A stretch of DNA of 64,000 nucleotides, taken from the NCBI GenBank assembly GCA_902805475.1, contig CADCSX010000006.1, positions 2,666,001 to 2,730,000 on the forward strand, in the 5' to 3' direction. The translations under genes were made by a program, and so were the position numbers. Origin of the DNA: Entonaema liquescens. Lineage: Eukaryota > Ascomycota > Sordariomycetes > Xylariales > Xylariaceae. The notes beneath the pieces were generated by a model, which was not told the DNA's origin, did no database searches, and saw only the letters and a program-made list of their open reading frames with translations. How positions within the stretch are numbered: the first letter of the stretch is position 1; every line of letters begins with the position of its first letter. This document shows, piece by piece, positions 45,173 to 55,453 of this stretch.

Positions 45173-48083
45173 GTATTTGGCAACGATCTGAGGGTTTAAT
45201 CCGGGACCTCCCGAGTGGATGGCCATTGAATAGCAATCAAGGACCTATTGCAACTATCATGGCCACGTTAGCCATGCTCGCACGCCCTTCGGATTCTCAT
45301 CTACCCGTATTCATACATGAAGCCAACCCTAATATTAGCCCGTCCATGGTGCCCAACAGAGTAAACTAACCGTACAAAAAGGGAGGCAGCCTGTTAAAAC
45401 TATATACAGCTTACGACGATTTAGACATCTACTTGAACTACTTTGAGGTGGCCGTGCTACTTGAAACGAACGCGGCCATCGATGGGCGCTTCGCGTAGGC
45501 GACCAAATCGAGGACCAAGTGGTGAGCATCCACCTCATACGTGCTTGTGAAGCGCGGGCCGAGAGAAGCAGGAGAATCTAAAGACCGGCCGCATGATTAC
45601 GACCGTACAAACAAAAACGAAACAAAGCTTAGCATTGTTGTATACTACGTATTGATATACACAATCGAAGATGTAATCCTGGGGCCTTCTATCTCCACCG
45701 TATTTGCCATATTTCGGCACCTTATGCCGAAGAACCAATTAATAAGAAGACATCAATTTTTGATAGCCTTGTCATTGTTTCCAAATATCCAACAAGTACC
45801 GAAGGTTCGGTAAAATCAGGATCTCAATAGGTTTAGTATCAAGATCTAAGACCAACATATCTTGTGTGAAGGTCGCGAAGATAAGTCATTCCCAGCCACT
45901 TAATTTTTCACTTACCTAGACGACCAGAAACGGATCGTCATCCCGCAAGCATCATGGATTTTTGCTAGATCAGCATTTTTCTCAACGTGTCCATATCTAG
46001 CCAAGCTTTGAAGAGTCATAATCTTACACCGATCCACGATTATCGTGCAGGAAAGCTAGACAGACATATGAATCCATCTGCATGCGAGCCGGGAAAGATG
46101 ACTCACTCACTCGGACGTGCAGATACAGATAAACTAGATGGTGGACAGCATGTCGAAGGGGAGCTATGAGCGAACGAGAATGGTCCCGGCAGTGTAGATC
46201 TGAAACAAAAGTCCGAAAAGAGAAAAGACTTGAAACGAAACATTTTTTTTTTCTGTGTTTGTTCTCGAGCCCGACATTTAGTATAGTTTCTTTTTGCTTC
46301 TAGCCAATAGATGGTCTTCGACGCGGTTGCGAAGGTACTTCCTCGTGGGGTAACAAGATGTCGTAAGCCGATTGGTTGTAACCATAATTTTAGTTACAAC
46401 GGGACACCAGCGCGTTGGTGACCCGCGAATCGAAAAGTTTATAGCGCGCCATACTTTATTGATCCACGAGTCGCGGGGGCGGGGCCGAGGACGTCCGGAC
46501 TTTTGGGGGACAGGCACTTTCCATTTTGTGACGATTTGTGGCACTGGTATTTACGCGCCGGCGGGAGGGGCTGTGCAATCTCGTGTAACTTTGTACCTAA
46601 CCCTTGACGCCTGACGATGTCGGATGATGAGGTTTAGGCGCGCGTCGTTCTTTTCGTCCTGGCGGTTGCGGCTTCTCTTGCATGCCGAGGATTTTCATCA
46701 AGCGGGAGTCTTACAGAATAACTAATCGATAATTAAAATACGTTATCTTTTTGAGGTGGGGCGATAAAAGGCATAAGGAAGGAGGAAAATCATACGTATG
46801 AAGACTTACACGATGGTGACATGGCAGTGTCTATAGCCGCTGAGGCAATATAGGGCCATAGGTAAATAATTCAATACTTCACCAAAAGTTCTGGAACACT
46901 TCATGAAGCTGCCGTTTCAATTGATGTAGTGCATTTTCATCTAATAGTATTATTTAATTAATCGAACCTATTAAGTCTATTCAACTCCAGTGTTTAAAGC
47001 CCAATAGGACTATCTTCGGTGGTCATGTCGCCTCACCCCATCTCTGGCCGTTGAGGTCTTGATTAGGTTTGGATGCACTGCACATACTATTTGACACCCA
47101 TACGGAACATACAGGAAATGCGTACCTAAGAGGGACCTCTAGGTATCTGTCCATCGTCACCGTGCACCGCTTCAGCTCACCTTTCGAATTAAAACTCCAC
47201 TGTAATCTCTAACTGCCGCCCAACCATCAATAGCCGCCCGCACTTCAACCAAAAAAAGCAGATAAGATCGATAATCGGTCTTCTTCGGTCTGTGCTTCAT
47301 TTCCACAAATTTACTATTTTTGTCGGTTCGGCAATTTAATCTTAGCGAGCGGCAAAATAAGTTCAAATCTCGTCAATCAAGCGCAAGCGCGGAGTGGGAA
47401 TACTGTAGAACACACCCCAAGATCCTATCATGTCGGATTATTACACATGATCCGATCTACATATTTTATTGTTGAGGAGAGAAAAAAAAAAAAAAAAGGA
47501 GTTCGGATCTTCAACATTCCAGTGGCGGAGTGCGCGGTTGTGAAATTGGGTAGCAGAAATCATGCGCTCTGCCTCCTTTTATCGTATCGCATTGAGACCT
47601 TCTCTAAAGGCGTCGTCTACTGGTAGCAAAAGTGTTAAGTGCATGCATCACGGGGACGTTGTGGAAATAAGTAGAAGCTTAAGAAGCGAGCTCTATAGAT
47701 GTATTAAGGTATTAAGGTATCAGGACAAGAAACAAGTGGCTGTGTGTTGTGATATTGTTCGTTATAGCAACGCAGAGACACGGTCGTATGTAGCAGTAGA
47801 CGTACAACCACATCCATTCACGATCATGACGCCCTTCACGCGTCGAATGATAGATTGCAGACGCGTTCTAACGTCTTGCAGGATACATACGAAGCCTGTT
47901 CCCGGGGATGCATCTTGCTCCACACAATCGAAGGGCCACAAGCCGAACTAATGCACGATATGACATGTGTCTATTTCTGATATGAGTCACAATGTCGGGA
48001 TTCGGGTTAGTTTTGTTCTGGCAGTCTAGATATGGCCCTGCATCCGACTTGCGAGCGCAAACGAAGAGAGACTATGAGAACAA

Positions 48084-48125
48084 AAAAGAACCAAAAGAAC
48101 CAAAAGAACCAAAAGAACCAAAAGA
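48084..48125. repeat. Tandem 9-base repeat AAAAGAACC
   Basis: Four perfect head-to-tail copies of AAAAGAACC occupy 48084-48119, followed by a partial copy. In one frame it reads KEPKEPKEP, but the surrounding frame has no other support as a gene, so this is treated as a microsatellite. Confidence 0.8.
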
Positions 48126-48263
48126 ATTCCCACATTTTGTTCCCTATTTGTTCCCTACACAAATGGGGATGAGAACATCCGAGAGTGGAACGTTGTACCA
48201 ACTAAACTACATGCCCATATGTAGTAATGTAGTAACATAGTAATATAGAGACGAGCGAAAAAA

Positions 48264-48336
48264 GACAAGAATCTTGTCCATTCACAGTTGAGGATCTACG
48301 GTCCGTAGATGGACCCTACGCTATCAGATCTGATAG
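48264..48336. repeat. Cluster of three perfect palindromes
   Basis: GACAAGAATCTTGTC (48264-48278), ATCTACGGTCCGTAGAT (48294-48310) and CTATCAGATCTGATAG (48321-48336) are each perfect inverted repeats, apart from a central base in the first two, within 73 bases. No gene is adjacent. Each could be a dimeric-protein binding site or hairpin; this is unproven. Confidence 0.55.
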
Positions 48337-49262
48337 GCCTATCTTCTGTAGCCATAATAATATCTTAGCTTCTTTTTATTTTTCTTTGCGCAAGGGAAGA
48401 TTAAGTTTAAACTACCATAGTAAAATACGATAGATACACTGTGCTTAGCCGCCCGTTTTACGTAGATCCTAACGTGTAAGTTTGATTACCCTTTCACAGT
48501 ATAACATACTGCTTATTACTCCGCGCTAAAAAAAAGATTGGTGGGTGCTAAGCCTGTCTGGCCCTTGTATACGCGCTGCACAGCGGTACAGAGAAGGCGG
48601 GGCGGACTACTCGGGGACCCACCCGTAAAGTTATGTAGGTGCTCACTCTATTTTCGGTACGTACCAAGTCCACCAGTCCAGTCCAACTTCACCTCAAGGC
48701 TCAAAAGACAAATCCACTTACACGCAGCCCATTCATCCAACCATGACCCTAACTATGGGCTGACCAGACCCTTCGGTCTCCCACATACTGCGCTACCTAC
48801 ATCCGAATTATATTCTCCTTCTCCATGTTTCAGGTTGGCCAGTCTTGCATTTGGGAAAATACATCATCGTTTAGCCCAAGGCTGGTTCTGCCGAGCTGAT
48901 TGGTATACCGGTACATCGTGGCCCGGTCGTATTCATCTCGAGGATAAGAGGACCGGTTCTCCTCCTCCTTCCGTCTCTCTTCTTTTCTAGTTCTTCAGTA
49001 TCAAACTCTCTGATCGAATAGGATCAGCCTTTTCTTTTTCATCATATATTTATTAGATCGTTCTCGAGGCAGGCCGCTGGCTACCCGACCTGAATTTCCT
49101 CTCTTAGCTTCACAGCATAAACGTGATATTCTCTCACCAGTGCTTTTGCCCTCCATCACACACACCAAGGAGCCGGCTCTCCTATCCACTCTCACTTTAT
49201 AATCTATAATCGTCTAGTTCTTGTCTAAGCAGACAAGAACACTTACATATCTCAATATCAAC

Positions 49263-49979
49263 ATGGCTACGTGAGTCTTGGAGCCTCTTTTCTTTTTCAT
49301 TATAGAGAGCATAATAACTAATACACTATTCCACAGTCTGGTAGGAGACATGTCTTTTGACTTCACATTCCCTTCATGCGAGCCCGTCACGCCGCCGAGC
49401 TTCACTTTTGAATCGCCTCTACTTGATTTTTCATACCATCCTGGACATGCTCGCTCAAGCTCGTATGGATCTTTCTGTTCTACTACCGAGACGTCGCCCT
49501 CCGACTCGGTCAGCACACGGGTTACCACACCGTCCCAATCACCACCGCCAATCCGACAACATGGTCCCATTCTGCTACCCAAGATCCGCTCTCAGGACCA
49601 GGCCATTGACTCGCCCGCCAAGCGTGTCAAGACGTCGCCTGCCCCTACTCCGAAGCCTAGCCGCCGCTCAAGCTTCCGTCCCTCGCACACCCGGAGCTAC
49701 ACTAACCCAGAGACTCTAAACCACTTCTCAAACGCATTCTTTACGTCCCAGGAGGATCAAAACAACTTGTCTCAATCACTACTATGCTCTCCCATCACAT
49801 TCCCTCAGGATAACATGAACCAGCCTCGCCGTGCCTCAGCTGTCAGCCTCGATGGCGCAACGCTCGAGAAGTATGGATTTCCTACTTATCGCCAGATGCC
49901 ATCATACGTTCCAGCTGTTCCCCAACCCCAGAACGACCAATACTTCTACAGCTATGTGCCTCGTGCCCCTCTCCACTAA
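49263..49979 (+). CDS. Conserved fungal protein of unknown function, N-terminal part
   Basis: Exons 49263-49270 (ATGGCTAC) and 49337-49979, with intron GTGAGT...CACAG, give 216 residues. The protein is Ser/Thr/Pro-rich and probably disordered: FTFPSCEPVTPPSFTFESPL, a basic patch SPAKRVKTSPAPTPKPSRRS that resembles a nuclear localisation signal, and EKYGFPTYRQMPSYVPAVPQ. It ends in FYSYVPRAPLH and stop. An alternative start is MSFDFTFPS at 49349. The next frame opens before this stop and carries a matching Pro/Ser/Thr linker (LSSTPTPDPTPSTTLMNYLT), so this and the CDS at 50027 are probably one gene interrupted by a frame change. A nuclear role is possible from the basic patch only. Confidence 0.65.
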
Positions 49980-50026
49980 GCCTCTCTTCCACCCCCACAC
50001 CTGATCCGACTCCATCCACCACTCTC

Positions 50027-51022
50027 ATGAACTACCTCACAACTCCCAATCCGGCTCCGTCTCTGGTTCGGACCATCTCGTTCCCGATGCGAGACCCTCA
50101 TACCAAGCATTTTTGGTGGGACGTTCGCCAGATCCGACCCTGGACTGGTTTCAATTTGAGTACCATCCTCTCCCTCCCCGGAGCATCTGGACTCCTAAAC
50201 TGCCCAGTCCCGCAGCCGCTTCTTCCACAGCCCCCCACCGGTGCACGACACCCCGAGACGGAAGCCGCACTCCATGCTATCTATGCCTCTTACTACATCC
50301 CTAAGCTAAACTCGGCTCTTGGGCTCTCTTCTCAACGACCTGTCCAGCTTTCTGTTCCCTCATCCAAGGCTACCGCGACTTCACCTAATGACCACGTCTT
50401 CGTGGCCACCATTGCTGGCGAGTCTTCGACCGCAGCAGCAATTTTCGGTGGTAAGCCTACGGCTCGTGTAGTTGGACTTGTCAAATCCTTCGACCGTTTC
50501 AACACAGGTATGCGTGTTGAGGGTAACATCAAACGCGTTGAGTACCTACGAGGCCTAGCCCACCTGCATCATGTGATGCGCGAGCACGGTACACGTTATG
50601 GATTCATTCTAACGGAAATCGAGCTTGTTGTCTGCCGAAACGGTGCTGAGGGTACCCCGCACTTTGGCTACCTAGAGGTTAGCAGTGTCCAACTTGCTGC
50701 CACAGCCAACTCTGTCTCTGATGAGAGTGATGAAATACCCTTAACTGCATGTCTTGCACTCTGGGGTCTATGCATCATGGCTAGTGACGATGGTGTCAAC
50801 TGCCACGGCCTGGGTCTTAACGGCCAGGTTACCTGGAAGGCAGAAATAGGTGCTCCTGCCGAGGGTACGCGGAGAAAGGCGCTTCCAAGGGATGACTGGA
50901 TGCCCCAACCACAACTCGCGGAGAAGCGCGAAGCGAAACGCGCCAGGGGGTGGGTCTTCCCCGAGGAGCCTGTGGGCAGAAAGGAGCTCGGAAAGCGAGG
51001 CGTCCGGTACGGTGGCTGTTAA
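50027..51022 (+). CDS. Conserved fungal protein of unknown function, C-terminal part
   Basis: 331 residues from the first ATG in this frame to the stop at 51022. It has a globular look: HFWWDVRQIRPWTGFNLSTI near residue 28, DHVFVATIAGESSTAAAIFG, RVVGLVKSFDRFNTGMRVEG, then HHVMREHGTRYGFILTEIEL and FGYLEVSSVQLAAT, finishing with a basic tail. The sequence around FILTEIELVVCRNG followed by LTACLALWGLCIMAS is reminiscent of fungal restriction-like or kinase-associated domains, but I cannot name a family. The frame is open upstream past 49950, so the true N-terminus probably lies in the CDS ending at 49979. No intron with acceptable signals was found to bridge the two. Confidence 0.7.
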   Translation: MNYLTTPNPAPSLVRTISFPMRDPHTKHFWWDVRQIRPWTGFNLSTILSLPGASGLLNCPVPQPLLPQPPTGARHPETEAALHAIYASYYIPKLNSALGLSSQRPVQLSVPSSKATATSPNDHVFVATIAGESSTAAAIFGGKPTARVVGLVKSFDRFNTGMRVEGNIKRVEYLRGLAHLHHVMREHGTRYGFILTEIELVVCRNGAEGTPHFGYLEVSSVQLAATANSVSDESDEIPLTACLALWGLCIMASDDGVNCHGLGLNGQVTWKAEIGAPAEGTRRKALPRDDWMPQPQLAEKREAKRARGWVFPEEPVGRKELGKRGVRYGGC

Positions 51023-52394
51023 TTTAATTATTATTTAGTTCTAGTTCATTGGGGTTGGGCAGGTTTGGCTGGTCCCAGGCTTTTGCTCGGTATTTTTGGA
51101 TCTTGAGGAAGCAGTGATGAGAGATGAGGTATGATTGATGAATAACTGGCTTTATGCGGGGCATTTGGGCTACTTGGTTGGGTAGATCACCGACCTTAGA
51201 TACCTATACTACACTACCTATCCAGGCGATAAAAAAAATTAGTACTTCTAATATTGAAGCAAATTAGTTAAATAATTTACTTAGGATTCATTTGTGTGAT
51301 TGCTGACTGATAGTAAATGTGATGAGCTACTAGAGTGTTAGGTCTTAACTAGAAAACATAAAGAGTTCGCACAATTTAGAGATAGCGTTTCCATCTAGGT
51401 TAGGTAGTTGAAGTCTTTCTCAGCGAGGGTATTCTCAAGTTTAACTCTCAAGTCATCCCTCCTAATTCAGAAATGCGAATTTGACGCTCTAAGTTCATTC
51501 TTGATGTAGTCTCCCTCTCTTCTTAGTTCATTATCTTTTTTGCAGCGGCTAAGCAGCTTAGCGAAAATTATCAGCTCTTCAAAGAAAGTTGTTGTCCTTG
51601 AATAGTGTGGCCACTTATACGATATAACTCTGCTGAGAGTCTTTATAGCCATATTATAGGAAATATATACGGAAAACATCAGATATGTTTTCTATATGTA
51701 GAAGGTAAATAGAAAAAATGTTGCTGCCCCCCCCACTCGGGGAAGCATAAAGCCGCAGCCGCATTGTATCCGGGTGGGATTTTGACGTACATGCACCGGT
51801 ATAAGCACGTAGGTGGTGTTTTATATTACCCGGCATCGACGCACCTCCCGCATAGATGCCAGCCGTTCTGTTCGTACGTTCGGGGCCATTCCCCCGGCAC
51901 CACCTACCCGAGTCCACACCTATGCAGTTCGGAATTTGGGGTAGCATGACGTCTGTATGTCTTGTCTTCTTACTCCTCATCCCCCCTTATTCTTTTATCC
52001 TCTGGAGCGGCTTGGCATTTCTTAACCCGGTTGTCGTTGTTGCTGGATATACCCATGTCGGGATGTAGGTAATTACTGGGCGCGTGGTTTTTGAAATAGC
52101 CGTTGGTTGGGCCTGGGATCTAGATTTGGTGGGTAATATATTGCTGCCGCATGAGGGAAACGTCAGGAGATGTGGGTTTGACCTCATTGTTAAAATACGC
52201 AAGAGTTATTTGTATGGTTTTAACGCAAGTGCAGGTAATAGAAATTTATTTTAACAAAACTTTTGGTAGGGAATAAAGATACCTATGTAACTAGAACTGA
52301 ATTACACAGTATGTACATTATATCAATCACTAAGTAGTTCTAAATATTCCATATTTCCATCGCCTCCGAGAATACACAACTGTATACGATTCGT
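51023..52394. other. Convergent intergenic region
   Basis: About 1.4 kb between convergent genes, very AT-rich from 51190 to 51720, with an eight-C run at 51727-51734. Short frames on both strands (51654-52068) have no conserved features. It is expected to hold both 3'-UTRs. Confidence 0.45.
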
Positions 52395-53081
52395 TTACTG
52401 AAGTTGGCGGATCGTAATGCCGTCGGTGGAAACTGTCGTGCTCGAGTAGATCTGTCCGCTGGTGCCCTGGATCTCAAAGGTTCCGGCTCCTGTCGGCCCA
52501 ACTATGGTTCCGTCCGCGAGGGTCGCGCTACTCTTGGTGAAGGTAATTGTACCGAAACGTGGCACACGGACTAGTTCTCCGGCCTTTTGGTAGGCCTGGA
52601 CAAACCAGTCGGCGGCGAGTGAGGTCAGCGCGCTCGGGTCCTCCACCTTGGCGGGGATAGGCAATGTCTGAGTCGACTTCTTGTTCTGGGTTGTGTTCTC
52701 GACGACGACAGTGCCTGTGGATTTGTCTGTTTCTGGAACGGACACTGTAACAGTAATTGAGTCACCGGCCTTGATAGGTACCTCACTCGTGATATCAGTC
52801 TCGTTATCTGGGTGCCAGGCAGCGAAAGAAGTCAAGCCGTTGGAATAAGTGATGCCACCCTTGAGCACTACGTCTTGCTGGAGAGTGTCTCCAATTGCAA
52901 CCCATATGGAGAGTTTGTCCGTCCCGCTCAGATTAGGAACGGTGAAGGTTCCAGTGACGGAGGTAAAGGATTGACCCTCAGGGGCTTTGAGAACGGCTCC
53001 TCCGCGATTCTGGTCGAATGCTGCAAAGGCAGTGGAGGTGAATAGGCCTGCCACAATGGCACTGTAAATAGAGAACCTCAT
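52395..53081 (-). CDS. Secreted eqolisin-like (peptidase G1) protein, probably inactive
   Basis: The single exon encodes 228 residues from the ATG at 53081. The first 20 residues (MRFSIYSAIVAGLFTSTAFA) are a signal peptide. The body follows the eqolisin beta-sandwich: SFTSVTGTFTVPNLSGTDKL, SIWVAIGDTL, LTSFAAWHPDNETDI, PIKAGDSITVTVSV, GTVVVENTTQNK, AADWFVQAY and VPRFGTITFTKS. In active eqolisins the catalytic Gln lies in an LQTG motif after the first strand pair and the Glu in AEWIVE. Here the equivalent positions read VLKGG and ADWFVQ, so both catalytic residues appear replaced (Lys and Asp). It also lacks the propeptide length of active family members. It is likely an extracellular beta-sandwich protein without the glutamic-peptidase activity. 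The alignment is from memory of the motifs. Confidence 0.75.
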   Translation of the reverse strand: MRFSIYSAIVAGLFTSTAFAAFDQNRGGAVLKAPEGQSFTSVTGTFTVPNLSGTDKLSIWVAIGDTLQQDVVLKGGITYSNGLTSFAAWHPDNETDITSEVPIKAGDSITVTVSVPETDKSTGTVVVENTTQNKKSTQTLPIPAKVEDPSALTSLAADWFVQAYQKAGELVRVPRFGTITFTKSSATLADGTIVGPTGAGTFEIQGTSGQIYSSTTVSTDGITIRQLQ

Positions 53082-54128
53082 GGTTGACAAAGTGACGTGT
53101 ATATAAGATGTGAAACTTTTTTTTCTTTTAAGTATAAATATATTGATAAGTGAGCTGAAGAAATATATTGATGCGCGGCCCAACGGAGGGATTACAATCC
53201 GCAACAGAGCTGGCCTTGCCCCTTTATTATGTGATCGGCGTACTCTAGCCCATGACACGTACGAACTGGCCACGTTCAACAGTCGGTTCTACAAGATGCT
53301 ACGGGGATCGACTTGTATCCATTGCTACGCTCACCATGGCAAGAAGATTTCTACGGATTGGCAACAATATCTCATGGGTACGGCCGGGCTCGATTCAGAC
53401 GGTTGGAGCCGGATATCCATTTCGGGCAACTGGTGTCCCCAAAGAGCCAATCAGGATGTGGCTCTTGCTTCAAAAGGGGCCTTTCATTGGCTGGGTATAA
53501 TGTTGAATTTTGCCGTAGAAAAAGGTTCTCATATATCCGGAGTATATAAAGCCAAGGACCATGGCAATGTTATTAATAGATTGCCGCTCTGTGTAATTAC
53601 GGGTGTATTAGAGTTACACGAGCTCGAAAGCCTCAATGCAAGGTTAGTAAAATTCTTCTGAGGGAAAGGATTTGCTGTCATTTTCACATGGCCCGGAAAT
53701 TGGGGGAAGTTTCGATGATTATAGATTAAAGAGATCGAAAGTCATTATACATCATACCGAGAGTCTGGTAGAATACTATATGCAACTGAGGTAGTGTATT
53801 ATATCGAATTCTAGACTATCGTAGAGTCCAACATGGATCACAGACAAGGAGTCGGGCCGTCAATGGCAAATGTCATCGTCTTACATGTCAACGGTCTTGG
53901 TTATTTCCCCGAAGAGGACACTTGCAATCGCCACGCATTCATGGACCCAGTCGTTGGAAGCCCAACTTGGAGAAATTGGCTTCGGCAATTATACATCCTT
54001 ACCATCATCAGGCCTTCTTCGGCCCCTATAAAAGATCCTTTATCAACGCCCGTTCTCATGTTGCTTTAACTACCTCGCTAGAACCAACAGAAAACTCCCC
54101 CCTAGTCTCTTGTAGCTAAAGCGTCAAG
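53082..54128. other. Divergent promoter region eqolisin-like / DUF1996
   Basis: About 1 kb between two divergent secreted-protein genes. An uninterrupted plus-strand frame of 183 codons (53110-53661) crosses it, but it starts in the leader of the minus gene and has no recognisable feature; it is not called. A TATA box for the plus gene lies at 54027. Confidence 0.5.
54027..54034 (+). promoter_or_regulatory. TATA box of the DUF1996 gene
   Basis: TATAAAAG about 100 bases before the ATG at 54129 and followed by a pyrimidine- and A-rich leader. The spacing is suitable for a core promoter. It is inferred from sequence only. Confidence 0.5.
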
Positions 54129-55453
54129 ATGAAGTGGCACTCTCTTACTACACTGGCGCTCTTCGCGCCCAGCCATGCTCTCATCCGATTTCCTTGTGCT
54201 CAGCTAGTTGTTGACCGTCTTGATCCATTAGTCAACCCCGGTCTAATCCCTTCACCTCATCTTCACCAGATTGTTGGAGGTGTAAGTATTCATAGTTCAT
54301 GACAACATTTTTAATTCCTAGATTGATGATATTGTCTAACTAACAGCTCACTAGAACTCCTTCAACGCAACTATGGACCCAGCTAAGGATATGCCTAACG
54401 AGTCTACTTGCACCACATGCCAATTCAGCGAAGACTTTTCGAATTACTGGACGGCCGTGTTGTACTTTAAGGCACGAAACGGAACTTACAAGAGAGTTCC
54501 TCAAATGGCCAACTCTGGCTTCGATGGTGTTAATGCTGGTATGACTGTGTACTACATGCAAGACGGTCTTTACAACTTCCAGCAAACCTCCAAGGTTACA
54601 GCATTCCAACCTGTGAGTATACTCCTATTTTTTTTTTAAAGGGGTAATATTTCGTTTACTAACGTCGAGTCCCCAGGGTTTCCGCATGTACATCGGCGAC
54701 GTCAACGCCCGTTCCCGCGAAGATCTTGAGCGTTTCCGCCAGCTCACGTACACTTGTCTGCAAGACATCAACACGCGCGATCCTCAGACCGTTGACTTTC
54801 CCAAGGAGCCCTGTCCTTACGGAATTATGACAGCCCTGAGGTTCCCGACATGCTGGGTAACTATAAATAGTTGGATATCTAAACGATGACCCATAACTAA
54901 TATATCTTCCAGGATGGAAAGAATCTCGACTCTGCCGATCACATGGCGCATATGGCCTATCCCGAGAGCGGCACCTTCGAGACAGGCGGCCCTTGCCCAG
55001 CCTCGCACCCTGTCCGCATGAGCCAGCTTTTCTACGAGGTCAACTGGGACACTCGACAGTTCAACAACAAGGAAGACTGGCCCGAGGATGGATCGCAGCC
55101 TTTCGTATGGTCCTTCGGTGACGTGTGAGTAGTCCACCAACCCCCTTGATAACAGGAGATAGCCTAACATTATATTTCTTAAACAGGACCGGCTACGGTA
55201 ATCACGGTGACTACGTCTTCGGATGGAAGGACGATGCGCTCCAGCGTGCTCTAGATCAACCTTGCTACATTAACTGCCCTACGCTTAAGACACAAAACGT
55301 CCAGGCGATGAACTCATGCAGTAAAGAAAGGGTTGTTACAGAAGATAACATTGATGACTGTAAGTACTTTAGACACAAGTCTTTTGTTACGACGTAACTA
55401 ACAATGCTTTAGGGGTTGAAACTCTGCCAGGTGGAATGGTTGCGGGCATGTAA
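54129..55453 (+). CDS. Secreted DUF1996 protein
   Basis: Six exons (54129-54281, 54355-54612, 54677-54856, 54913-55124, 55187-55359, 55413-55453) close in phase to 338 residues, a normal length for the core domain without a C-terminal carbohydrate-binding or anchor module. The N-terminus MKWHSLTTLALFAPSHA is a signal peptide and is followed by RFPCAQLVVDRLDPLVNPG, the conserved start of mature DUF1996 proteins. Family landmarks are HQIVGGNSFNATM, CTTCQFSEDFSNYWTAVLYF, GMTVYYMQDGLYNFQQ, GFRMYIGDV, MTALRFPTCWDGKNLDSADH, CPASHPVRMSQLFYEVNWDT and GYGNHGDYVFGWK. It is secreted; many such proteins occur in plant- and wood-associated fungi and their function is not established. The last coding exon is only 41 bases. 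Confidence 0.9.

Larger units (their letters stand above)
45173..49262. other. 4.1-kb gene-free interval with small repeats and palindromes
   Basis: No gene could be supported. Candidate frames at 47562-47951 (129 codons) and 48538-48990 (150 codons) have no conserved features and overlap simple repeats or promoter-like DNA. A minus-strand stretch at 45540-45420 looks briefly coding but is isolated. Visible structure: an 8-bp inverted repeat at 46375-46400, 16 A near 47481, a 9-base tandem repeat at 48084-48125 and three palindromes at 48264-48336. The final 300 bases are the pyrimidine-rich leader of the next gene. Confidence 0.45.

Noticed and set aside
47562..47951. 129-codon open frame starting MRSASFYRIALRPSLKASST
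   Set aside because: The start resembles a mitochondrial presequence, but the remainder has no recognisable domain and no downstream exon continues it. Kept only as a possibility.
48538..48990. 150-codon open frame
   Set aside because: Low-quality composition in a pyrimidine-rich leader region; no domain, no relatives recognised.
53110..53661. 183-codon plus-strand open frame in the eqolisin-like/DUF1996 divergent promoter
   Set aside because: It starts inside the leader of the minus-strand gene and has mixed composition and no conserved feature. A gene here would leave almost no promoter for the eqolisin-like gene.
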